Below are positions 25,307 through 37,329 of a DNA stretch of 64,000 nt, piece after piece. Position numbers and translations under genes: made by a program. Origin of the DNA: Lycium barbarum (lineage: Eukaryota > Streptophyta > Magnoliopsida > Solanales > Solanaceae). The notes beneath the pieces were generated by a model, which had not been told where the DNA came from, did not search any database, and saw nothing but the letters and a program-made list of their open reading frames with translations. Location of the stretch: positions 65,938,884 to 66,002,883 of the forward strand of contig NC_083338.1 of assembly GCF_019175385.1 (NCBI RefSeq), read 5' to 3'. Within the stretch, counting starts at the first letter, position 1. Each line of letters starts with the position of its first letter.

Positions 25307-26214
25307 AAATTAATTAAAACACAATTTCTACACACATATACATGTTCCATACCTCACGGCCACACCCCTATTTTTATCTCTTTCATGAATTTCATCCATG
25401 TTAACATACTACAACACATATAAACCATTCATAACACATAAAGAAAGATCAAAACTCACCTTTCTTCTTCAACTTCTCACTTGACTACAACTTGGCAACT
25501 TGTATGATTTTGAATCTTTCTTGCTCCAACAACAACTCCACCTTGTTAAGCACCCTTTACTTGGTAGGGATTGATTTTTGAAGAATTTTTTTCAATTTTT
25601 CTCATGGACTTTCTCTATGGCCGAAATGGCCTTAAGCTTTTCTCTCTTCTTTCTCTTGTTCTTCTTTTCTTGAAACCTCTAGAACTTATTGTGATAAGGA
25701 TGACTTAGTCATCCTTTTAATGACCAAATTTTATTTAATATTGGCTTGGGCCATAACCATGGCCGGTTGGGCCTCACAAATTTGGGCCTTATTATTCTTT
25801 TTGATTTTTTTTGGGCCAACTCGGTTTGGTCCCGAGTTGGGCCTAGCCCACTGACCTTTCGACCTTAAAAAGTTCATATCTCCTTGTACCGACGTCACCT
25901 GGGGACCCACGATCTATGGTTGGAAAGCTAATTCAATTATCTACAACTTCTATTTCGTAGTACTTTTCCAAATTCCAAACTTATAATACCGTTTTTGCCC
26001 CTTGAAGTCAGATCACCCGAAAACGTTTTCTTAAAAATATTCGTTTGGAGGACTTCCACTTTGATTTGGCCCAAGGGTCCTTCTTGAGTCGTGTTTAACT
26101 TCTCATATGTGATTCATTTGAATGTTTTTTTAGATGTCCCAAAAAAAAAAATATCTCGATGTGTGGGTCCCACCTCAGCAAATAATCTGACGTTCAAAAA
26201 TACGGGATATAACA
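25307..26214 (-). mobile_element. Solo LTR G, second part
   Basis: Starts with the AAATT duplication (25307-25311) and ends ATATAACA at 26214. In element sense this is the LTR start TGTTATATCCCGTATTTTTG, the same opening as the A, C and D LTRs. The ATACT duplication follows at 26215-26219. No gene; the stretch reads as AT-rich LTR U3. Confidence 0.88.
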
Positions 26215-26258
26215 ATACTATTGTAAGGATTATCGTCATATGCTTGTCTTAAGCCTTC
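26215..26258 (-). mobile_element. Element E, 3' LTR, middle fragment
   Basis: A short strip of E left between two insertions. It begins with ATACT (duplicate of 591-595) and ends with CCTTC (26254-26258), the target duplication of solo LTR H. Confidence 0.8.
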
Positions 26259-28691
26259 TGTCACGACCCGGCTAGGGGGCCGCGACGAGCACCCGGTGCT
26301 ACCCCACCCGGGCACCCCCTTATCGTACATAACATAACATCTAGGTGAACCATAAGTCAATTCGTGCTTTTTCTTTTATCGTTAATCATATTGATCCAAT
26401 TAGACGACCATCGTCATTTAACATATCATAGAAATCTATGCCACATCATAAGTACAAGGCCGACGAGGCCAACAAAAGATATACAAAACATGGGCCGACA
26501 TGGCCGAACATCTATACCCACATACACATGACTACGAGCCTCTAAGAGTGTGACATATCGTATGAGCGGGACAGGACCCCGCTATGCCCATAATTATGTA
26601 CACAAAAGAATGAGTACCCAAAAGCTATGGCTCTGAAGGAAATAGAGCTCCGCTATGTAACCTCTGAATAAGCAGCTATGGATCAAGTCTGTCTCCCTGT
26701 GCACCTGCGGGCATGACGCAGCGTCCACAAACAAAAGAACGTCAGTACGAAGAATGTACTGAGTATGTAAAGCGTGATTAACATCAATATAGAAGCATCA
26801 TAGACAATATATGAAGTGGCACAGGAGGGAAGACAATAATATCATCATTATGGCACTTACCTGCCTTTCATAGGAACTTTCCATTTCTCATGCGTATTTC
26901 ATAATAGTGCTCGTACCCTACTTGGGCTCATATTCGCATATATGTCCTTATTCGTATTCGTATACATAGTCTTTTCACATTCATATTCATATTATATACA
27001 TAGCCATACACTTATATACATACATAACGTACCCGACCATAAGGTTCGGTGTTTCATACGTACTTAGCCAACCAAGGATCAATGTTATTTCTACCTGGCC
27101 CTACCAAGGCTTCAGGGTTAGCCGTACCATCTGCACAGGTGTGCGCGCGTTACGTAATCGTATACATACTTTATACATAATCATATACATATATCCTACC
27201 CGGCGTTATAAGCTCAGGGTATCATTATAGCCCTTCATAGGCACATATAAGTATAATAGCCCGTAGGCACCTTTGGCATCATCATTATTATTATTATTAT
27301 TATTATTATCGTCATCACTATCATCATCATTATTGCTACATCCATATCTTAGGCTTACTCGTCATATGAGGGGCGTAGTACAATCGTAGTACATGTTAAG
27401 GATCGTGAGCTTATGAGCTCGGAGTGTCAATCACTTGAATACAACATACTCATATAGAAGAATTAGAAGTTTGGCCAAGAATCATGCCTTATGAAAGAAG
27501 GGTTAGCCTTACATACCTTTTCGTCAGACTATTCTACACTTGCACGTTCCCTTCCAATGCTAGCGTCTATACCTTCATTAATATCATAACAATGGCCATT
27601 AGTCATTCACATCATCCACATTATCTAGATTTCTCAATTTGCTTCTAATTCTCCCATATTTATGGTCATGACCTCCAACTTCGTCCATTCGTCTAAAGTG
27701 TCTAGTTCATGATCTTAGTACCATTTATAATACATTCATATCGTAACACAACAACATTCATAATTCAATTCAAACTATTCCTCAAAATGTCACTATTCAC
27801 CATTCATGACCTAGTTGACCACATTTTCTACAATCCATGTATTTTAATTCTCCAATACCTTAAACATCATGTAAAAATCATGAATCTTACCTTAGAAGTT
27901 GTAGGAACAATCTTTGGTTGATAATACTCCTCTTTGAGCAAAACCCTAGTTTTTCTCCATTTGGATTTCTTGACTTGGATGATCCTTGATGATTCCCTTA
28001 TCCTTGATTCACTTGTCTTAATGTTATTGATGACTTATAATCCTTGAAAACTCATATAGTAAATGTAGAGAGAGGTTTTAGAGAGAAGTGGTGTAATGTG
28101 GAAATGAAATAAAACAAGTCTTGGTCCCTTTATTTAATGACTTGAAAAATCTGTGCTGGGTGAACAGTGGTCGTCCATGGAGGTTTACGGTCCGTCCTTC
28201 AGTTTACGGACCGTCCATCATGGGCGTATTTAACCATTTCCAGAACCAGAAGCTTTAGGCTGCAACCATGGTGATTTACGACCATGGTTTACGGGCCGTA
28301 AATCACTTTACGGTCCGTATTCCAGGTCGTATTATACCTTTTCCTCAGCTGGCAAAAGTTGAAGTTTGGCATGCCAGTTTACGACCTGGCAGTTTACGGA
28401 CCGTATACCAGTTTACGGTCCGTATTTGCACTTTACGACCACTGGGCAGATTGCAATTCTGCAACTTTCCAAATTTCTTAGACTTCTTATTTTGATCACC
28501 CATATCCATGCACATGCATTGCTCACCTCACCTTGCCTTATCTTAGCCAACTTTCTCGTCTTACGTCGGATTCCTTTGAAATCTCGCCTAAGGTCATCAA
28601 ACGTCGTTCCTTGCTCATGAACGTCATGCACTCATACTCATCACTAGTTCATTCACTTGCGTACCAACGGAAAATTTTCCGAGGTGTAACA
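26259..28691 (-). mobile_element. Solo LTR H (B-family), 2,433 bp
   Basis: In element sense it runs TGTTACACCTCGG to CCGGGTCGTGACA, with perfect CCTTC duplications (26254-26258 and 28692-28696) and no interior. It is homologous along its length to the 3' LTR of B (55471-57716), including the palindrome cluster and the CCGCAGGTGCACAGGG region. An ATT/ATC microsatellite lies at about 27283-27335. Short ORFs inside are not credible. Confidence 0.9.
28187..28440. promoter_or_regulatory. Cluster of ACGGNCCGT palindromes in the U3 of LTR H
   Basis: TTTACGGTCCGT, TTTACGGACCGT, TTTACGGGCCGTAAAT and related motifs occur about six times, with TTTACGACC half-sites between them. They lie 250-500 bp from the element-sense LTR start. 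B's 3' LTR has the same cluster at about 55726-55990. A protein-binding (enhancer) role is inferred. Confidence 0.55.
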
Positions 28692-29758
28692 CCTTCAAAT
28701 TAAATCCCCTTAAAATATGCCGAAATTCGGGCAGCATCTCCCCTGCTTATATCCCTAGCTCGAAATCACAATACAAACAACTAACACAACAAAAACAACA
28801 CTAACACCAACAACATTATCATCAATACCAAAATATTCCATAAAACATCCCACACGATGTTTATCAACATATAATAACAATATACACTTCATTTCTTCCC
28901 AATCAAGGAGAATAATCTCATCAACACACCAATATCATCCATATACATGGAAATTAGCCCAGAAACATGACTACAACATACTCAAAACAGTCCATAAACT
29001 CAACAACTACAACACAACACTTTATGATCTTTCCTCCATAACTATTTTCAATAAACACGCGCTAAACCTTCAAATCAACTCAACATAAGATATAGGATGA
29101 AGAACATACCATGTACTTGAAGAACTTTAGCCACACCATCTTTCTTCAATACCAAACTCACCACAACATCAAGCAGAAACAAGAACAATCACTTTTCATG
29201 AACTAGTTAGGTGTAATCTTGTTGAATTCTTGATTTAAGGGGTTATAAGTGTTTAGGAGAAGTGTATGGATGTGTCTAGAATTCCCAAGAAGTGTAAATG
29301 ATGAAAAGAGTGGAATAATAGGGTATTTATAACCGTTGAGAGTCGGTTTCACCGACTTTCCAAGTGGGGCCCGCGGGGAGCCATTTGGCAGCTTAGAGGC
29401 TTAACTTGAAATGCCCATAACTCCCTACTCCGATGTCATTTCGATGAACGGCTTGTTGTGTTGGAAACTAAACTTCCTGAACTTCAATTTAGGATTTTGT
29501 TTCACTTCAAAACACCTGATATACTAGGAGATATACCCCTCTAAAGCGGACCTAAAATTTCTGTCCAAAATTCTGCCAACTTTTTTTAAATTTTTGACAA
29601 ACTTATTTTCCTGGATTTGCTTGATCCTGGAACCTTTAGACACTTACTTAACACTTGTTAAGAGTATTCCTTAACCTTATAAGGTTTCCATGATCTCTCC
29701 GAGATTACGTTAGTTTACTTACAACGCAAACGACGCGAAATATTTTCGAGGTGTAACA
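28692..29758 (-). mobile_element. Element E, 3' LTR, last fragment
   Basis: Runs from the CCTTC duplication to GAGGTGTAACA at 29758, the element-sense LTR start TGTTACACCTC. A decayed core promoter resembling other families is at 28720-28750 (GCCGAAATTCGG and a TTATAT box). A polypurine tract follows. No gene. Confidence 0.82.
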
Positions 29759-32166
29759 TTCTTCCCCTCTTAGAAACATTCGTCCTCAAATATTGTAGCT
29801 TGCGAGCTTACGATGCTATCATTAATTTCTTGAAATGGTTGTCCTCCTTTGGTTCTTGATCTCCATGCTCTTATACTATGGGTTCATTAGTCTTCTTTTA
29901 TATTCTCCTAATTCTTTGTCGAACTCATTCATTAGTTCCATATCCTCATGTTCTTATGTATGTACCCAGTGGTCAACTGATATCTAGTTACCATCCTGGG
30001 ACTTGTTGCCATTAAGATGGTCCTAACTCATGATTTCTACGTCTCCCCGCCAATCTGTGAGCACTCTTAATTATTGTTCTCTTTTGCCTTGCTCCTTATT
30101 TCCCTACTAGTAGAAAAATTCTCTTGTTCAGATATAGCACCTTTCCTTGCTGCTTCTCTGGTGCTATTTTAGATCATCCCATTTTGTTCTAGTCGACCTT
30201 ATATACATACCATATCATCTCCTTTTAATTCCTTGGTCGGACTCCTTAATTCCTTACAATATCATCATAGTTCCATTTATAGCAGCGCCCAGATGATTTG
30301 CAATAGCATTTCCTAGCTAATGACTTATTATTCTCAGTGATTAATTTACTTCAGATTGTCCATCTAGACATCCTTTCATAATCAACCCACAACAACAACC
30401 TCAACACAATCCCTCATATATGTGTATACAATACTTCATCATCATCATTATTAACCCTCGTGGCAAAATTATACTCATAACATACTAATAATCCTAGCCA
30501 AAGCTAATTTACAACGCAAAATATCATCAAATTCATATTTGAAAATTTCCTTCAATTTCTTCTCCTCAGATCTTTACATAATTATAATATAAACTCATAA
30601 ACATGGGACTAAGACAAAATCTTACTTAATCATAACTTCCTTCAATACGAGCATACTCTCTTCTCAAGTCCTTGATTCTCTTGTACCGGTGATCATTTGA
30701 GACTTAAATTAGCCTTTGTTCTTTTTTGACTCCTTATCGTTGCCCTTACACTATTTTGTTGTTCATTTCATCACGACGATTGTTTATATGGTTCTATAAC
30801 ATATGCTCTCACATTTGATATGAACGGCGACTTGTGATTTCATGACTTGCGAGGTACTTTCCAATCTCAGGTAGCACTGTTGTCTTGCTATTCCTCTTGT
30901 TAAAGCTTTCATCTCTTCTAGTGCTAAGATTTCCTTTTTTGTAATCCAGATTGTCCTTTATACTTACTTCCTGGTCAGCTTGCAGATCCTTCTTACTCCT
31001 TCGACTTTGTCCGTCAAATTTTTGTTTACTTATTAAACTACACTGTAGATATTCCCATTATAACTTTCCTATCACTGCCTTCAGATCCTGTTTAATTTAT
31101 CCTCTTAATTTCCCACAGTTGATCTTGCTTCAAACATATCCATAATCTATTTCCAACATAAAACCAGCAACTTATTATCTTAGCCTTTATGCTCGTACCT
31201 AGGTTCAGTCTCTTCCCCCTTAAAGGTCTTATCTTATGGTATCACAACATCAAGAACATTTCATTTACGTCCTTAATCATAATTCTTATCCATAACGATC
31301 GTCATAGATTTTGACATTCCTTGGCGTCGACCTATTCTAACTCATTGTAGTTGCTACTTGTCGTGCTCCCTTCCTTAGAGACTCTAATTCTTATTACCTT
31401 TCCTCTTCCTCATGTATTGGTAGACTAGATATAAATCATCTCTTTGAGTTAGTCGTAATAACCTTCTCTTTATATAAGCCACAGTAGAACTCATTCGTCA
31501 ACTTCCCCTGAATACCCCAATAGACCTTGTCCCTATAAAACCTCGAATGTAACTCATTCTAATCCTTTGAACTACTAATCATATCCCTAGGAAATCATTC
31601 TTCAAACCACACTAAGACCATCTTAAAATTCCTTTAAAAGCAACTCACAATTAGCAACTCGACATATCTCACCTACCATCTTCTCACCAAGTTTCCTTTT
31701 ACTATGCTTCTGCAACATATACGTATTCAAACGACTTAACTTTAGAAAATTTTGGCAGAGTCTCCCCTATAATTTTTACCATCCCAAACCTGCATACAAC
31801 CCAGAAAACACATATAATGCCTCACAGGGCCACCATAGAAGTAAATACGATACATACCCCAGCTACACAAAATTCGCCTCCTATACCATCATCAATAAGA
31901 TAGGGAGCATACCTTCATGATCGACAAACTTCAAGGCTAGGAAATCAACCGCTCATCAATAACCAAAATATTCAGGATTACGATAAGGAATTTCATATTC
32001 TATGACATAGCTCTATAGCACGATCTGAGATAAGAAAGAAGGCTAACCATCCTAAATGCCCTATATCCCCTTGTTATAAATGTGGCGCGCAACACATAAT
32101 AAACATAACTATACTAGACACGACTTTGTAGACAATCCCTAGGATGAACTGCTCTGTTACCACTTC
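29759..32166 (-). mobile_element. Element E interior, 2.4 kb, no gag-pol
   Basis: Bounded by a degraded polypurine tract (TTCTTCCCCTC, from 29759) with a broken stem-loop (29775-29794), and by a mutated PBS (GCTCTGTTACCA, 32151-32162). The leader copy of the palindromic-loop hairpin is at 32073-32104, with loop GCGCGC. The stretch 31740-31830 resembles the array interior near 8120-8210. No ORF with a recognisable domain appears in any frame. It is either an old non-autonomous element or one decayed past recognition; I see no 5S block or minisatellite here. Confidence 0.75.
32073..32104 (-). promoter_or_regulatory. Leader hairpin, element E (decayed)
   Basis: The inner stem ATGTG/CACAT and the loop TTGCGCGC (palindrome GCGCGC) remain. 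The outer stem keeps only three pairs. Confidence 0.5.
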
Positions 32167-33032
32167 TGTCATGACCCGAACCGGAGGGCCGCGACTGACA
32201 CCCAAGACCCTACCCGACTGAGTGCCATACTACAATTCTATTCATAAGTCACACCTTTTTGTGAACCTTTAAATTTTGAAATGACGCTTCCGTCAAGTAA
32301 AACATGAAAACTTTTTAATAGATCTCTTTCATCATGTCAGGGACTTCTCCCTTATCGTTAAGTAAAAGAAATACTTTAGACACAATAAAATCTTTAAATC
32401 AATGCATATGAACACATCGACCTATGTGGCCGCCTCACACAACTGTCGACATCTCGACGCACTATCCGCAGGACACTGTCTGCAAAAGTCTCTAACAAGG
32501 ACCAAGTTACCATAACATAAGTTGGGACAGGGCCCCAACATACCCATAATGCATTTGACTCGAGGACATACATAAGTACTCTGACATGGCAATAATTCGA
32601 ATAGAAATGGAGTTCACCGGTCCAGCTGATAGCCCGGGAACATCCTACAGCAAGGGTTCTCTATCCATCTGTGTACCTTGTGTGGCATGAAACACAGCGC
32701 CCCCAGGCAAAGGGAAATCAGTACGAATGATGTACCGATTATGTAAGGCAGAACTGAAACAATATATATCTCGACTCGAATGATAAAAGAGTAAAAGACT
32801 CAATCTGTACCTGTAACAACCACTGATAATCATGTATGTGGATATGAACTTTTAAAACATCATGTGTATATATGTAATGCATACCTTCGCCCTGCTCTCA
32901 GCCCCTTCAGGCTAAATAGCATAATGGCCCCATCGGGCAGCCCATTCGGGCATCATAATCATCATGCACCAGTAAATCTGGTGGTTTGCGTATATAACGC
33001 CATAGCCCTTCCCCTTCACCATAAAATCATGT

Positions 33033-33106
<74 letters not shown>

Positions 33107-33439
33107 TGTGCAAATGCATGATAATCTTTGTAAAACATCAAAGGACTCCCTTCATAGCAACTTTTAGTTCAAAATGGGAACTTCTTCACCCTTTTCATTT
33201 GTCTCCTTCGAGACTTAAATATCAAATATGAAATGCATATGAATAAAAAATCCTTATGAATGTCCCCTTCGGGATTTAGACATCATTATGAAAACGTACA
33301 ACTTATTGATGCCCCTTTGGGACTTAAGAAGTCAAGGAACTCGGGATATGAACAACGCCAATATAAACATAGGGACCTGAGCTCCTACATCTAGGAGTGG
33401 ATTCATTATGAGTATCACCACGTTCGTACTTATCATAGA
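32167..33439 (-). mobile_element. Element E 5' LTR, truncated
   Basis: Starts TGTCATGACCC next to the PBS. From about 32921 it aligns with window 1-455. It is cut at 33439 by the start of LTR F. The two E LTRs differ clearly over their overlap, so E is the oldest insertion here. Confidence 0.8.
33035..33104. repeat. (TA)35 microsatellite
   Basis: Seventy bases of pure TA inside E's 5' LTR. The matching place in E's 3' LTR (about 115-130) has only a few TA units, so this is a local expansion. Confidence 0.95.
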
Positions 33440-34004
33440 TGTTACACATCGCATTCTTGCCACGTACTTCACCATATTAATGGAGTATCAGAGACGTTCC
33501 ATGAAGTTTTGGAAGGTACAAACCACGGGAAGTTCGTAGCAATGAAGTAAAGGATGAATTACGATCTCGTAAGTCATAACCGGGAAGGACAACCTTGAAA
33601 CCAAAGGACATGACCATTATCAAGAATGATTAATGATAAATATCATGTACGGAGAGTTTTAGAAGATTCCGGGACCAAGCAAAGCGAAGAATTTAAGTTT
33701 GTCGAAAATGTGGTAAAAAGTTGGCAGAATTCTGGACAAAATTTTGGGTCCAATTTGGAGGGGTATATCTCTGAGTATATGAGGAGTTTTAAGGTGTTTC
33801 AAAATCCTAAAATGAAGTTCATCGAGTCTAGTTTCCAAAGCAACAAACCATTCGTCAATTCGACATCGGAGCAGGGATTTATGGGCATTTTAAAATGGAC
33901 AGTTAGAGGAACCCGAACCTGGGCGAGAATCCGGAAAAATCCACTTAAAGCCCACTTATGTTTTGACCCGGCCCAATCCGAATTTGGCACCTATAAAAGG
34001 GACT
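33440..34004 (+). mobile_element. LTR F, 5' fragment, plus strand
   Basis: Starts TGTTACACATCGC. Its later part resembles the start of E's LTR in element sense (GGCAGAATT, GGGGTATATCTC, ATCGGAGCAGGGA). It ends just past a TATA box (CTATAAAAGG, 33991-34000), where A inserted. The rest of F is not in the window. A 145-codon ORF across it runs into A's LTR and is not a gene. Confidence 0.65.
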
Positions 34005-37000
34005 TGTTATATCCCGTGTTTTCACACGTTGGAAAAAAAATTGGAAATATTCTTGGCTGGTAAGAAATAAGGTCAAATTTGATTTTTATTTAACATAGGA
34101 GTTGTGCATGAAAGAATGGGGTCGTGGAAGTGTGGAACAAGGCTAAGGGTAAATTTGGAATTTTAGAAATTAATTTCGGGGATTACAAAACGTGGACTAT
34201 ATGTCATTGGGCCAAAAATGGAAATGAAAAATGAGGCCCAATGTTGCTAGGGGTGGCCGGCGAAGCTCTTGGCCTTGGCCCAAACCCACTTAGTTGATCA
34301 TGTGCTTAGTCATGTGATCAACTAGTTTATATTTGGATAAATACTAAGACAATTCAATAACTTAGAAGATAAGAAGAACAAAGCAAAATAAGAGAGGAAA
34401 AAGAGAAGAGGGTTCGGGTTTGGGATGGAAATTTAGCCACCAAAAATCTTGTTCAAATTTTTTTTCTCTTGTTGGATTTCTACTAATTCAAAGTCCCTTT
34501 GTAACTTGGTATTGTTGGTTTGGAGAGAGAAGCATTAAATTCCTCAAAGTGATCATACATCCAAGCAAAGAAGAAGGAGTAAAAAGGTAAGAATCCACCT
34601 CCTTTTATTGTGTTATGAGGTCTTGTTTGTGTTGTAGTATGTAGGAATGTGTTGATTGCATGAAGAAATGGAAGTTGCAAAGTGGGTGTGTGTTATAAGT
34701 GTGTGGCCGTGTGCATGTATATGTGGTATAGCCATAAGGTGTTGAATTCATGTTATATTCTAGTTATGGTTATGATGAAATGCATATGGGAATTGAAAGT
34801 TGAATGAATTTAGTTGAAGTTGATAAAATGGGCATATGGCCGTATGGTATGTGGACTTGGAATGGAAATGAATTAAGTTGTTTAGTATGTTAGTGTGATA
34901 TTGTGACGTTTGCAATGTAAATGAAGATAAAATGATATGAGTTTGTATTGAAATGGAATGTAGAAACTTATGTCGTTTTAGTATGATTTTCCGACATTAG
35001 GAAAATGAAGTTATTTGGTTGTTAGTTGTGATGATCATTAATGAATTTGGAAGTTGGAAACATGTTATTAATATGTATGCCAAAGATTTGATGTTTTGAA
35101 CAAGTTATGACTTTGGCGGAAAGTTGTATATTATGTATATCGTGTGTATAACTTGAGGAAACGATATGAGATATTTCAAAAACTATATTGTGATGATCTT
35201 GATTGATAATGAATGTGAAATCATCGATATTAGTTTGAAGATTTAGGTTGGGGTGAAGGTTATATCATTTTGTTAAAAAGATGGATAGTTAAAGGATATT
35301 GTGTTTCTAATGGTTGTTGTTGATGTTGATGTTGTTGTTTGGGTTGTTGTTGATGGTTGTTAGCCGATTTGAATTCTCGGGGGTGCTATATGTATAGGGG
35401 AAGTGCTGCCGAATTTTCGGTAGGCAAATATGCACTAAGTTGAATTTATGGCATCTATAACTCACAATTGGTAAACTCGACCAATTGCAGACTTTTGACG
35501 AAACGGAAAGTGAGTTTAGAAAGGCGTAAGGAGCTTGAAAGGTATGTAAAGCCACCCCAATTCTTCACATGGCATGCCCTTTGTGTGTTAGGGTCGGATT
35601 CGGGCCTCGAAAGACTTCTTGGCCATCGGAATCCGCAAGAGAAAATCTCAGTTTTTCCTTCAGTAGAATCGAACCATTTTGATATACTTTTCCTGAAATT
35701 ATGCAAACTTTCTCTAAACTCCTTGAAAAGCTATAGAATGTCTGTAGAACCTTTATAGGTGACACCATAAGCTTAAAGGGCATAATTTGAGCCCACCGCC
35801 TTTCTTGTTCCGAGGTGGGCCCGCTATTCCCGGTTTTGCCCTTAATGTACTAGTCTTCTTTTCGAGCGATTTTTGAAAGAAACGTTTTGACTACCCTTTT
35901 AATTACCTAACGAATATGGTTTTAAATATTCTATTAAGTCTGATAAATTATTTTGACACTCGGAACGACTTCAGGAAGGTTATACTTCTGTAATTTATTG
36001 TGATGTCCGAAATGCTTTTATTATGATCCCGTCCGACTTCATTGGATTTGTTTGTCCTTGATATGCCTCATTGAGTCCTTGAAAACATTTATGATATTTT
36101 AATTGCATTAGTCTCTCACTACTCCATTCGTGGATGCCCCAATTTTTCCCACACTGAGCCTGGGCCAGGATATGTTGTCAAGCGTGATCCTTTGCATTGT
36201 TCGCCGTGCCTAGATGTGAGGGGGCAGGTATACGCGTACATGGGTTTGTGGAGTATGCTGTGCCATGTACGCTTTTTCTCAAATGATTTGCTATGGCCAT
36301 CTGATATGATGTATTATGTGACGGGGGTTATGCCCCATTCTGATTCTTCTGTGTTGTGGCACCAGCGTCGGGAGGGTGGCCACGTTCTGTCTACCGAGTC
36401 CCTTGGAAGGGGCCAGATTTGATATGGCATATGTTTCTGTACACACTCTGCATGTTTTGAAATTTTGTATCTGATACTTTGGATTTTCTGTTTATTTTCT
36501 GTATGTCCTGCACCAGTTATGATTTTGTCTCCGTACTTCAGGCTTTACATATTTCGTACTGACCCCCTTTCTTCGGGGGCTGCGTTTGCATGCCGCGCAG
36601 GTACCGACGACAGGTTTGCTGATCCGTCCGCTTAGGATCTTATTCTGCCATTTGGAGTGCTCTCTTATTCAGAGCCATCTTTTGGTATAGTCTGTCACTT
36701 CTACATATGTATATTCTCGTTCATGGGTACGGCGGGGCCCTGTCCCATCATATGATTTTGTCGGTCTGTTTAGAGGTCTGTGGACATGGTTGTGGGTTGG
36801 GGTCTTTCTGTACAGTTGTGTGCTTATGTTGTGTTTGGGCGATCCCATTCGCCGCGGCGGCCGGTCCGCATATATTTAAATGTTACTCTGCTGGCTCGGT
36901 GTGGCCTTTGTTGGTATTTTCTGCGTGCAGGGTATATGGGATAGTCCGTAAAACAAAGGAAACTCTGCCAAAATTTTTCTAGAAATTACCTAAATTGGAA

Positions 37001-37126
37001 ATAAAGCCTTGTCGGCTTCTGCTATATACTAGAATGCGTTTGATACAATTTGAGATAGCATTTAGTAGATGCGTTCGGGTGCCCAGATCGGGCACTAGTC
37101 ACGGCCTACGGGGTTGGGTCGTGACA
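34005..37126 (+). mobile_element. Element A, 5' LTR, 3.1 kb
   Basis: Runs from TGTTATATCCCGTG to GGGTCGTGACA, followed by a mutated PBS. Contains a TATA-like run and near-palindrome CCGAATTTTCGG (35409-35420), and the late-LTR hairpin CCCCC/GGGGG (36563-36579). Long AT-rich stretches carry only chance ORFs. It inserted into F; the flanking pentamer is GGACT, but the right copy is lost. Confidence 0.85.
36563..36579 (+). promoter_or_regulatory. Late-LTR hairpin of A
   Basis: CCCCC and GGGGG around TTTCTTC, then CTGCG, preceded by TCGTACTGA. Same element as in the array, C, D and (with different bases) G and B. Confidence 0.6.
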
Positions 37127-37329
37127 AAAGTTGTATCAGAGCGGTTCGTCCTCGGAATGTCTACAGACCGTGTCTAGTAGAGTCTTGTTTATCGGTGTGT
37201 TGTGCACCACACCTATAAACAGGAGGCTACAGGGCATTTAGGATACTACCCTTCTTTCTGTCTTAGATCGTGCGATAGAGTTGTGTTATCAGGATGATTC
37301 CTCCCTAAAGAATTGTTACATTTGCAGTT
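37127..37329 (+). promoter_or_regulatory. Element A leader: PBS and palindromic-loop hairpin
   Basis: PBS TTGTATCAGAGC (37131-37142) has one change from the tRNA-Met complement. The hairpin at 37187-37220 has outer stem GTTTAT/ATAAAC, inner stem GGTGTG/CACACC and loop TTGTGCAC. Against D and the array, an A-T pair has become G-C on both arms, a compensatory change. TTTGCAG stands directly before the gag start, as in D. Confidence 0.7.

Noticed and set aside
29759..32166. Hidden host gene in E's interior
   Set aside because: Read in all frames, no ORF beyond about 65 codons with any recognisable motif. The PBS and polypurine tract at the ends explain the segment as a retrotransposon interior.
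33626..34063. 145-codon ORF crossing F into A's LTR
   Set aside because: It crosses an insertion junction and the F promoter; no domain is visible.
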